In this document: piece after piece, positions 17,063 through 24,066 of the stretch
Numbering within the stretch: the first letter of the stretch is position 1
How the letters are laid out: every line of letters begins with the position of its first letter
Assembly: GCA_022782265.1 (NCBI GenBank)
Contig: JALFOM010000130.1
Span: 1 to 34,384, forward strand
Length of the DNA stretch: 34,384 nt
Direction of reading: 5' to 3'
DNA from: Clostridiales bacterium
GTDB taxonomy: Bacteria; Bacillota; Clostridia; Oscillospirales; Oscillospiraceae
Notes under the pieces: model-generated
Seen by the model: the letters and a program-made list of their open reading frames with translations, nothing else
Database searches by the model: none
Told to the model about the DNA's origin: nothing
Made by a program: the position numbers and the translations under genes

Positions 17063-17091
17063 TTGACAAGGACGGAAGAAGCAAATAAAAT
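17063..17091 (+). promoter_or_regulatory. Sigma-A promoter of the flavodoxin-like gene
   Basis: Consensus TTGACA (17063-17068) and TAAAAT (17086-17091) with a 17-nt spacer, just after the Rnf-operon terminator, so the next gene is independently transcribed. Confidence 0.82.
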
Positions 17092-17132
17092 AGTGCTATC
17101 AACACGGAAAATTCAAACAGGAGGATACAAAA

Positions 17133-17636
17133 ATGCTGTCTGCCATCGTCTATCATTCTCTCACCGGTTCCTGCAAAAAATACGCGGAGCTGCTGTCCGC
17201 CGCGCTGCACATTCCCGCTTTCCCCTTGGGCAAAGAACACGTCAAGGAAGGCGGAAAAATCATCTTTATCGGCTGGGCCTTTGCCGGGACCATCAAGGGC
17301 TACAGGAAGGCCGCAGAAAAATATGATGTGGCCGCCGCTGTCCTTGTGGGCATGGGCGCGGTCAGCGAAGGGAGCGCAGGCTTTGTCCGGGAGAAAAACG
17401 GCATACCTGCCTCTGTACAGGTGTTTTGCCTTCAGGGCGCTTTTGACCTGAACAAGCTTCCCCTGCCCTTCAAGCTCATTATGAAGATCAAGTGCAAGGA
17501 TATCGTCTCCCGTCTGGAGGCGAAAGGCACCCTCAACGAGCAGGAAAAGGCCCTCTACACCATGGCCTCCACCGGCTCCGGCCAGCCTGCTGACTGGAAT
17601 GTGGATGAGATCGTCCGCTGGGGCCAGGGCGTTTAA
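17133..17636 (+). CDS. Flavodoxin-like protein
   Basis: This 167-residue protein is predicted to be a cytosolic flavodoxin-fold protein. The first strand and phosphate-binding loop read MLSAIVYHSLTGSCKKYAELL, close to the T/SxTGxT loop of flavodoxins. A second element, IIFIGWAFAGTIKG, sits where the second flavin-contact loop belongs. The C-terminal part (SRLEAKGTLNEQEKALYTM) is helical and less typical. GGAGG lies 9 nt before the ATG. It is separated from the Rnf-like operon by a terminator and its own promoter, so a role as soluble electron carrier for that complex is only suggested by position. It may instead be an NADPH-dependent FMN reductase relative. Confidence 0.75.
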   Translation: MLSAIVYHSLTGSCKKYAELLSAALHIPAFPLGKEHVKEGGKIIFIGWAFAGTIKGYRKAAEKYDVAAAVLVGMGAVSEGSAGFVREKNGIPASVQVFCLQGAFDLNKLPLPFKLIMKIKCKDIVSRLEAKGTLNEQEKALYTMASTGSGQPADWNVDEIVRWGQGV

Positions 17637-17645
17637 TTGTATAGA

Positions 17646-17675
17646 AAAACCCGGTTTTTCACGCCGGGTTTTTTC
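17646..17675. terminator. Bidirectional intrinsic terminator between convergent genes
   Basis: AAAACCCGG / CCGGGTTTT with a 9-nt loop and T-rich flanks on both strands. It can stop the flavodoxin-like gene (plus) and the CLC gene (minus). Confidence 0.85.
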
Positions 17676-17701
17676 TTTACGAAAATGCAAATTGCCGCAC
17701 C

Positions 17702-18958
17702 TTATTTTGCGTGGATATTGATATACTCGGCTTTCAGCTTGGAATACATGATCTTCTGCTCCACATACAGACTGGAATAGCCGGAGAGCATGTAGGCGAT
17801 GAAACTGGCGGCGGCAAAGTAAGTAAGGCCCGCCGCGCCGAAAAGCTCCACGGACAGCAGCACTGTGGCAAGAGGGCAGTTCACCGCGCCGCAGAACATG
17901 GCGGAAAGGCCGATGGCGGCGGAAAAGCCCGCCGGAAGGCCCAGCAGCGGCCCCACCACGCAGCCCAGGGTCGCGCCGATGAAGAAGGTGGGCACCACCT
18001 CGCCGCCCTTGAAGCCGCAGGCCAGGGTGACGGCGGTAAAGAGAATCTTCAGCAGAAAGGCAAAGGGTCTGGCCTGCCCCTGCTCCACCGCCCGGGTGAT
18101 CATATCCATGCCCGCGCCGTTATACTCCATGCTGCCCACGGCAAAGGTCATGGCAATGATGAGGGCGCCTCCGGCCAGAACGCGCAGATAGGCGTTGGGC
18201 AGCAGCTTCTCCGCCGCCCGTTCAGACAGGTGCATGGTCTCGCAGAAGATGACGCTGACAATGGCGCAGGCGGCGGCCAGCAGGGCCACCCGGACAAACA
18301 TCCCCGGCTCCGCCGCGATGATCTCCACGGCGAAGCGGGCCGGGGCGATGCCGAAAAGCCGGGTAATCCCGTAGGCCACCAGGGCCGCCGTGCCGCAGGG
18401 CACCAACCCGGAATAGTGGAACAGGCCCACGCTGCTGACCTCCAAAGCAAAAACCGTGGCAGTCACCGGCGTGCCGAACAGGGCGGAAAACACCGCGCTC
18501 ATGCCGCAGATGGTGGCCAGAGGCTCATCCTTTGCGCTGAGCTTCAGCAGTCTGCCGATGTTGCAGCCCAGTCCCCCGCCGATCTGCAGGGCGGCCCCTT
18601 CGCGGCCCGCGCTGCCGCCGCAGAGGTGGGTCAGCACCGTGGAGATGAAAATCACCGGCACCAGCAATATGGGCACATCCTTGCCGAAATGGATGGAGCC
18701 GATGACGGCGTTGGTCCCCTTGCCCTCCGTCCCCGTGAACTTATAGGCCCAGACAATCAGCAGGCCCGCCAGAGGCAGCAGCCACAGCAGCCAGGTATTC
18801 TGATTCCTCAGTCCGGTGGCGTAATCCACGCTGAGGTGGAAGGCGCTGCCGATCAGCCCGCCGATCAGGCCCACCACCGCCGCAATGCCGACCCACTTGC
18901 CGAATGCGCCGATAAAGACCCCGGCGCTCCGTATATAGGGTATTATTTTCTCTTTCAA
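17702..18958 (-). CDS. CLC-family anion channel/antiporter (possible fluoride-type CLC)
   Basis: This is a polytopic anion transporter of the CLC family, 418 residues from the chosen start. The conserved GGSAGREGAALQIGGG segment contains the gating glutamate (GREG), and GTPVTATVFALEVSS and the late FCGAVNCPLATVLLSVELFG are typical. The chloride-binding GSGIP motif is not recognisable; the equivalent region reads TEGKGTNAVIGSIHFG, and VLTHLCGGSAGREG resembles the fluoride (CLC-F) branch more than chloride-type ClcA. A cis fluoride riboswitch was not seen. Start: TTG at 18958 (minus) has GGAG eight bases upstream, whereas the longer frame to 19048 has no ribosome site and would begin upstream of the likely -10 (19017-19022). 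The N-terminal extension is therefore left out. Confidence 0.85.
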   Translation of the reverse strand: MKEKIIPYIRSAGVFIGAFGKWVGIAAVVGLIGGLIGSAFHLSVDYATGLRNQNTWLLWLLPLAGLLIVWAYKFTGTEGKGTNAVIGSIHFGKDVPILLVPVIFISTVLTHLCGGSAGREGAALQIGGGLGCNIGRLLKLSAKDEPLATICGMSAVFSALFGTPVTATVFALEVSSVGLFHYSGLVPCGTAALVAYGITRLFGIAPARFAVEIIAAEPGMFVRVALLAAACAIVSVIFCETMHLSERAAEKLLPNAYLRVLAGGALIIAMTFAVGSMEYNGAGMDMITRAVEQGQARPFAFLLKILFTAVTLACGFKGGEVVPTFFIGATLGCVVGPLLGLPAGFSAAIGLSAMFCGAVNCPLATVLLSVELFGAAGLTYFAAASFIAYMLSGYSSLYVEQKIMYSKLKAEYINIHAK

Positions 18959-19016
18959 CGCTCTCACTCCCTGTTCAACGGAATGAATATACTCCCCTTT
19001 TGCCGAAAAATCCAGT

Positions 19017-19022
19017 ATTATA
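19017..19022 (-). promoter_or_regulatory. Probable -10 element of the CLC gene
   Basis: Perfect TATAAT on the minus strand, preceded by A/T-rich sequence but without a clear -35. A start near 19010 gives a leader of about 50 nt before TTG 18958. It lies back-to-back with the glycine-riboswitch promoter. Confidence 0.5.
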
Positions 19023-19042
19023 TCTTCTCTTGAAAAAAAACC

Positions 19043-19071
19043 TTGCATTAGGGCAAAGACTATGCTACAAT
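19043..19071 (+). promoter_or_regulatory. Sigma-A promoter of the glycine-riboswitch / AGCS transcript
   Basis: TTGCAT (19043-19048) and TACAAT (19066-19071) are separated by 17 nt and precede the riboswitch. The -35 region is close to the divergent CLC promoter. Confidence 0.72.
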
Positions 19072-19097
19072 CATTTTACAATTTAATGTGCAAAACC

Positions 19098-19222
19098 CAA
19101 TGATGCTTTCAGAATCGTCAAGAGACTGGAAGCGGAGGAGACTCTGGAGAATCCCGTTCAAACGGGTGCCGAAGGTGCAAGGCCGCAAGGCCGAATCTCT
19201 CAGGCAAAAGGACAGAGCAGGC
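19098..19222 (+). ncRNA. Glycine riboswitch (single recognisable aptamer)
   Basis: The core matches the glycine aptamer: GGAGA in CTCTGGAGAATCCCG, then GTGCCGAAGGTGCAA, then a GGCCGCAAGGCC hairpin, and finally TCTCTCAGGCAAAAGGAC closing with AGAG (P1 pairs CTCT 19142-19145 with AGAG near 19214-19217). Only one full aptamer is visible (about 19142-19218). The 19098-19141 stretch may hold the partial 'ghost' partner of single-aptamer glycine switches. A terminator hairpin follows at 19265, so control is by transcription termination. The downstream gene is an amino-acid symporter, fitting glycine sensing. Confidence 0.93.
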
Positions 19223-19264
19223 AGCAGGATTTTTTTGGTCTGTCTGCACAGGTCTATTTCCGGA

Positions 19265-19298
19265 GCCGCTGGTATTTTACCGGCAGCTTTTTTATTTT
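19265..19298 (+). terminator. Expression-platform terminator of the glycine riboswitch
   Basis: A 10-bp hairpin (GCCGCTGGTA / TACCGGCAGC, one mismatch, TTT loop) followed by TTTTTTATTTT, about 20 nt before the symporter start. Whether glycine stabilises or disrupts it cannot be told by eye; known AGCS-linked switches are often OFF. Confidence 0.82.
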
Positions 19299-19317
19299 AT
19301 TAAGGGGGAAAACCAAC

Positions 19318-20694
19318 ATGCAGACCATCCTATCCATCGTTCAGAAAATCAACTTCTACCTGTCAGACTACATTCTTGTGCTGCTCCTGGTAGGCACCGG
19401 CATCTTTTTCACCGTCAAGACCCGCTTTGTACAGGTCCGCTGCTTCGGTGAGGGCATGCGCCGCACCTTTGGCAAATTCACCATGCGCGGCGGAAAGCGG
19501 GAGAGCGGACTCAGCTCCCTCCAGGCCCTTGCCACCGCCATTGCCGCCCAGGTGGGCACAGGCAATATTGTGGGCGCCTGCGGCGCCATCCTGATCGGCG
19601 GCCCGGGGGCCATCTTCTGGATGTGGATCATTGCCTTTTTCGGCATGGCCACCATCTACGCCGAGGCTGTTCTGGCTCAGGAGACCAAGGTAAGAGACAA
19701 CGAGGGCAATGTACACGGCGGCCCGGTATATTACATTAAGAAAGCCTTCCCCAACCGCTTCGGCAGCTTCCTTGCCGGCTTCTTTGCCGTGGCCATTATC
19801 CTGGCCCTGGGCTTCATGGGCTGCATGGTGCAGTCCAACTCCATCGGCGAGACCTGCAGCACCGCCTTCGGCCTCCCCTCCTGGGTTATCGGCGCAATTA
19901 TCACCCTGATCGCGGCAGTCATTTTCATCGGCGGTATTCAGCGCATTGCTTCCGTCACGGAAAAGCTGGTGCCGGTGATGGCCGTGCTCTACATTGTGGG
20001 CGGCCTTGTGGTGCTGTGTATGCGCATCAAATATATTCCCGAGACCTTCGGTATGATCTTCAAATATGCCTTTGTGCCCAACGCCATCATCGGCGGCGGC
20101 CTGGGCTATGCCCTGAAAACCGCCATCAGCCAGGGCGTAAAGCGGGGCCTGTTCTCCAACGAGGCCGGTATGGGCTCCACGCCCCACGCTCACGCCATGG
20201 CCGATGTGAAAAATCCCCACGAGCAGGGTGTTGTGGCTATGATCGGCGTATTTATCGACACCTTTGTGGTCCTCACCATGACCGCTCTGGTGGTCATCTC
20301 CACCCTTTACGCCGGTGACGGCATCCTCTCCGCCGGCGCGGCCGAGGGCGTCAGCAAGGCCAACATGGCCCAGCTGGCCTTCTCCAGCTGCTTTGGCAGC
20401 GGCCTGGGCTCCGCCTTTGTGGCCGTCTGCCTGCTGTTCTTTGCCTTTTCCACCATTCTCAGCTGGAACTTCTTCGGCAAGATCAACGTGAACTACCTCT
20501 TCGGCAAGAAGGCGGTCACGGTCTATTCCGTGCTGGCCCTGGCCTTCATTTTCCTGGGCTCCTGCCTGTCCAACGATCTGGTCTGGGAGCTGGCGGACAT
20601 GTTTAACCAGCTGATGGTCATCCCCAACGCCATCGCCCTTGTGGCCCTGTCCTCCCTGGTGGCAGCAGCAGCCAGAAACACCAGCAAAAAGTAA
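19318..20694 (+). CDS. AGCS-family sodium:alanine/glycine symporter
   Basis: This inner-membrane amino-acid:cation symporter of 458 residues is predicted to take up glycine or alanine with Na+. AGCS hallmarks are AAQVGTGNIVGACGAILIGGPGAIFWMW around residues 78-106, the AEAVLAQETKV segment, and GLFSNEAGMGSTPHAHA near 280. About ten to eleven membrane helices are predicted. AAGGGGGAAAACC precedes the ATG. The glycine riboswitch upstream strongly supports glycine as a physiological substrate. The family includes AlsT/DagA; I do not assign a specific name. The gene ends at a bidirectional terminator. Confidence 0.93.
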   Translation: MQTILSIVQKINFYLSDYILVLLLVGTGIFFTVKTRFVQVRCFGEGMRRTFGKFTMRGGKRESGLSSLQALATAIAAQVGTGNIVGACGAILIGGPGAIFWMWIIAFFGMATIYAEAVLAQETKVRDNEGNVHGGPVYYIKKAFPNRFGSFLAGFFAVAIILALGFMGCMVQSNSIGETCSTAFGLPSWVIGAIITLIAAVIFIGGIQRIASVTEKLVPVMAVLYIVGGLVVLCMRIKYIPETFGMIFKYAFVPNAIIGGGLGYALKTAISQGVKRGLFSNEAGMGSTPHAHAMADVKNPHEQGVVAMIGVFIDTFVVLTMTALVVISTLYAGDGILSAGAAEGVSKANMAQLAFSSCFGSGLGSAFVAVCLLFFAFSTILSWNFFGKINVNYLFGKKAVTVYSVLALAFIFLGSCLSNDLVWELADMFNQLMVIPNAIALVALSSLVAAAARNTSKK

Positions 20695-20711
20695 TTTTTC
20701 TCAAAAAAATG

Positions 20712-20742
20712 ACGGCATGGCCTTCCGGCCATGCCGTTTTAT
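20712..20742. terminator. Bidirectional intrinsic terminator
   Basis: A perfect 11-bp stem (ACGGCATGGCC / GGCCATGCCGT) with loop TTCC and T-rich flanks on both strands, between convergent AGCS (plus) and GLUG-protein (minus) genes. Confidence 0.88.
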
Positions 20743-20754
20743 TGTTCATTTGAT

Positions 20755-23700
20755 TTATTTGCTATGGGCACTGTGTGCTCTGGCTTTTTTCCGCTTCACG
20801 ATCAGCACAGCGGTGACAATGCCCGCCGCAGCCAGGGCGCAGGCCCCGGCGATGAGGACCACCGTCAGGCTTCCGCCGCTGCTCTCCACCGCGCAGAACA
20901 CTAAGGTGTCGCCGCTGCCGTCAAAGACGGTGTAGCTGCCGTTGGAGCGCACATTGGCCTTCGTCCAGCCGCTGCCGTCATAGGTGTAGATGTCCACCTT
21001 GTGGCTGCTCTTCTCCAGCGTGGGTGGCAGATAGTGGACAGCATAGCTGCCGATCTCTTCCTCGCTGTCGTTGATGCGCAGTACCCATTTTTCCAGGACC
21101 TGCGTATCCTGCAGCTCCGGACCGCTGCCGCTGTACTCATTCAGGAGCACAGTCGCGCCGTCTGGGAAGGTGCCCTCCACTAAGACCATGGACATGGGCG
21201 AGCCATCCCGCTGCTTATCCACAGCCATAGCGGCCTGTTTGGGGGAGTAGACCGCCTCGATGGTGTCGCTAAAATACAGGGCGCTGTAATCGTATTCGGG
21301 CCAGCTGCCGCTGAAGTCCTTTTTTTCGGGCACAGCAGGGATATCTTCCGGGTCCACCGCGCCGCCGTAGGTAAAGCCGATCTCCTTGACTACCTGGCCG
21401 TCGGCCATGAAGCTAAGTTTGAGCTGGCTGAAGGCCTCCGGCAGGCCCTCGGTTTCCAGCAGACTGTCATAGCTCACCGGCTCTGCCTTTCCGCTGTAGC
21501 TTATGCCGTCCACCGCGCCCAGGCTCTCGTGGACAAAGCTGTTGCCGCTGATGTTGTCCTCCACAGTCATGTCCGCCCATCCGGCAATGGCACCGGCGCA
21601 GGCGGAGACCTCCTCCGCAAGGCCGATAAGGGTCTTGCAGCCGGTGATACGCGTGCCGTAGCCCGCGATGCCGCCTACATACTCTCCGCCCTCCAGACTG
21701 CACATGGCATAGCTGTCCCGCACCAGGGTGTGGGAGTAGCCCACAATGCCGCCTGCGTAGCCGCCGTTTGTGCTTTTCACGCTGCCGTAGCCCTCGCTGG
21801 AGATGATGACGCCGATCTCTGTCAGGCCGGCAATACCGCCCACGTTGTCTTTCTTCGCCGCCACATTGCCGTGGTTCACGCTCTGGCGGACAACGCACTT
21901 GGTCTCATAGGTCTTGGAGAGGATGCCCCCGGCGCCCAGGCCGGCGGTCACATCGCTCTCCGCGTCAAACTCATACTCAATGCCCATAGCGCCCGCAATG
22001 CCGCCCACATCGATGTCGGCGTCAATGCTGCCGTAGTTCACGCAGTTGGCCACCTTGCCCTCCCGGTTGTTTTCCAGGTCTTCATCGGAGATGTCGTTCA
22101 GGATGGTCACATCCAGCTCACCGGTAATGGCGTTGGCCAGCATGGTCACCACCTTGGTGAACTGGTTGCTGACGTTGATCAGGTCCCGGCTCAGCACGTA
22201 GCTGGAGTCGTCCACCGCCTCGTTCAGCGCGCCCATACCGCCCGCCATGCTGCCCAGGTCGGAGAAGAGCCGGTCAGAAGCGTCGTAATACCCGCTGCCC
22301 ACACCGGAAAACTGCACCTCGTCAAGGGAAGCAAGATAAGAATTCAGCTCGTCAAGCCCGTCGGTGGCGGCGGCCAGGTATTCGGAGGCCGCGGTGAAGT
22401 TGTCCCTGGCAATGCTGCCCTCGTCCCGGGCGTACTCCAGACGGCTCTGGTCGGGGACGCCGTCGCCGTCCGTATCGTATATGGGCGTCAGATAGTAGGC
22501 GTCAAGGATCTCCACGATCTTGCTGTTGGCCTTGGCCGCCTTCGCCCCGTCAGTGGCCAGGTCGGAGGCCACACGCAGCATGGCGTCTCTCAGCTTTGCG
22601 GCAGAGGCGTCCTCCATGTTGTAATCATAGCCGTACTCCTCTTCGATCTCCTGCCAGTTGTCCGGCTTCATGGCCTCGGTATCGGTGGTGCCGTCGCCCT
22701 TCTTGTTGAAATAGAGGGCCGACAGATAGGCCAGATAGTCCAGCTCCACACCGATGCGTTTCATCGCTGCCGACAGATCATGCACACTCTGTCTGAACTC
22801 CTGATAGGTAGCGTCGTCCATGGCAAGATTGTCCATGGCCGCGTCCAGGTGCACCATACCCTGGGAGAAGTTCTGCGTCGCCATATTGAAGTTGTGGGTC
22901 ACAGGCTGCATGGCCTTGATGGCGTAGTCCAGGCGGGACAGCAGCTCATTTGTGGTGTCCACCGTGTTGTCCGCCGCGTTGCCCAGGGCATTGGCCAGGT
23001 CGGAGGCGCTTCCTGCAGCAGAACTTGCGCTGCCGGATATCTGGTTCAGCGCTGCGGTCAGCTCGCCGGTCTGATCGTTGCTGTTGGCCAGGGCGACGCA
23101 GACAAGCTGATTCAATTCATTCAGCTCCTGTTCCAGATTTTCAGACAGCTGAAGCTCCATGTAGGGCTCCATCTGCCCCACAATGCCGCCCACGTCCTTG
23201 CGGCCATATACCTGGCCGTGGTTGCGGCAGTTATTGATAAAGCCGGACTGGCGGCCCGCTATGCCGCCCACATTGTAGCCGTAATGCTGATAGCCGATGG
23301 TGCCGCTGTTCTGGCAGTCGATCACCGAGCCGGTGCTGCCGCCCACAATGCCGCCGCTGTCGGAAACGGTGTCGGAATCCTGGGCCGCGGTCAGCTCTGT
23401 TGATGTTATGTCAACCAGATTCAGGTTCTCCAGATTGAGCTGGCTCTCGGAAATGCTGGTGTTCACCTGGGCGAGGTTTTTGCAGCTTAAGACCATGCCG
23501 CTGTTGAAACCGGCGATGCCGCCGGTGTAGTTTTTCCCGCTGATCAATCCGGAGGAAGTGCAGTTCCGGATAGTGCCGTAGTTTTCACCGGCAATGCCGC
23601 CCACGTTATAGACGCCGGTGACGGAGCCGTCAAAGCGGCAGTTTTTCACCAGGCCCCTGTTGGTGCCCACAATGCCGCCCACATAGGCCCCGCTGCCATC

Positions 23701-24066
23701 AGGGGCTATGGTACCCTGAAGATTCAGGTCCGTCACCGAGCCTCCCTCCTCAACATAGCGGAAGAAGCCCTGATTGGAGCCGTCTGTGGCCAGGACAAAA
23801 TTGGATATGCTGTGTCCACCGCCCTGAAAGCTGCCCCGGAAGATGGGGATGGGGCTTAAAGGCTCCCCTTCCAGGTCGATGTCGTTGTCCAGGATCACGG
23901 TCAGCCCCTCGGACCAGGTGTCCAGGGTGCAGTTTTTCGCCAGCTGCTTCAGATCCTTGACGTCCGAAATATGTACGGTGCTGTCCTCAGCAAATACCGT
24001 GGGGACCGCCATGGCTGCCAGCAGAAGAACCGCCAGCAGGCAGGCCAGGCTTCTTTTTCCTTTCAT
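20755..24066 (-). CDS. Large GLUG-repeat surface protein with central helical domain
   Basis: This is an 1103-residue exported, membrane-anchored protein. Residues 1-26 form a signal peptide ending in VFA. GLUG-type repeats occur about 125-300 (VGGIVGTNRG, VGGIAGENYGTIRNC, TGGIAGFNSG, VGGIAGRQSGFINNC, VGGIVGQMEPY) and again about 690-860 (VGGIAGAMG, VGGIAGLTEIG, AGGIVGYSH, VGGIAGYGTR, AGAIAGWAD). Between them lies a helical, Ala/Asp/Leu-rich region (about 305-675) like the coiled-coil stalks of YhgE/Pip-type proteins, with one DTDGDGVPDQS calcium-like loop near 515. The C-terminus has a membrane helix (GSLTVVLIAGACALAAAGIVTAV is its core, about 1065-1088) and a basic tail RKKARAHSAHSK; there is no sortase motif. 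It overlaps the upstream MmpL-like gene as ATGA, so the two are translated together. A substrate-binding or scaffold partner of that transporter is the likely role; I do not know a described example. Confidence 0.82.
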   Translation of the reverse strand: MKGKRSLACLLAVLLLAAMAVPTVFAEDSTVHISDVKDLKQLAKNCTLDTWSEGLTVILDNDIDLEGEPLSPIPIFRGSFQGGGHSISNFVLATDGSNQGFFRYVEEGGSVTDLNLQGTIAPDGSGAYVGGIVGTNRGLVKNCRFDGSVTGVYNVGGIAGENYGTIRNCTSSGLISGKNYTGGIAGFNSGMVLSCKNLAQVNTSISESQLNLENLNLVDITSTELTAAQDSDTVSDSGGIVGGSTGSVIDCQNSGTIGYQHYGYNVGGIAGRQSGFINNCRNHGQVYGRKDVGGIVGQMEPYMELQLSENLEQELNELNQLVCVALANSNDQTGELTAALNQISGSASSAAGSASDLANALGNAADNTVDTTNELLSRLDYAIKAMQPVTHNFNMATQNFSQGMVHLDAAMDNLAMDDATYQEFRQSVHDLSAAMKRIGVELDYLAYLSALYFNKKGDGTTDTEAMKPDNWQEIEEEYGYDYNMEDASAAKLRDAMLRVASDLATDGAKAAKANSKIVEILDAYYLTPIYDTDGDGVPDQSRLEYARDEGSIARDNFTAASEYLAAATDGLDELNSYLASLDEVQFSGVGSGYYDASDRLFSDLGSMAGGMGALNEAVDDSSYVLSRDLINVSNQFTKVVTMLANAITGELDVTILNDISDEDLENNREGKVANCVNYGSIDADIDVGGIAGAMGIEYEFDAESDVTAGLGAGGILSKTYETKCVVRQSVNHGNVAAKKDNVGGIAGLTEIGVIISSEGYGSVKSTNGGYAGGIVGYSHTLVRDSYAMCSLEGGEYVGGIAGYGTRITGCKTLIGLAEEVSACAGAIAGWADMTVEDNISGNSFVHESLGAVDGISYSGKAEPVSYDSLLETEGLPEAFSQLKLSFMADGQVVKEIGFTYGGAVDPEDIPAVPEKKDFSGSWPEYDYSALYFSDTIEAVYSPKQAAMAVDKQRDGSPMSMVLVEGTFPDGATVLLNEYSGSGPELQDTQVLEKWVLRINDSEEEIGSYAVHYLPPTLEKSSHKVDIYTYDGSGWTKANVRSNGSYTVFDGSGDTLVFCAVESSGGSLTVVLIAGACALAAAGIVTAVLIVKRKKARAHSAHSK

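Noticed and set aside
17711..19033. Open frame of 440 codons on the plus strand opposite the CLC gene
   Set aside because: Shadow of a clear CLC protein; His/Gln/Gly-rich translation without motifs.
18959..19048. Fluoride riboswitch upstream of the CLC gene
   Set aside because: The leader of about 50 nt does not show the conserved fluoride aptamer pattern and is too short.
19088..19303. Open frame of 71 codons in the glycine-riboswitch region
   Set aside because: Lies across the riboswitch aptamer and terminator; no ribosome site.
21529..23403. Open frame of 624 codons on the plus strand opposite the GLUG gene
   Set aside because: Antisense shadow; no motifs, unlikely composition (Val/His/Gly), no ribosome site.
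20755..24066. Sortase-anchored surface protein
   Set aside because: The C-terminus has a membrane helix and basic tail but no LPxTG-like motif.
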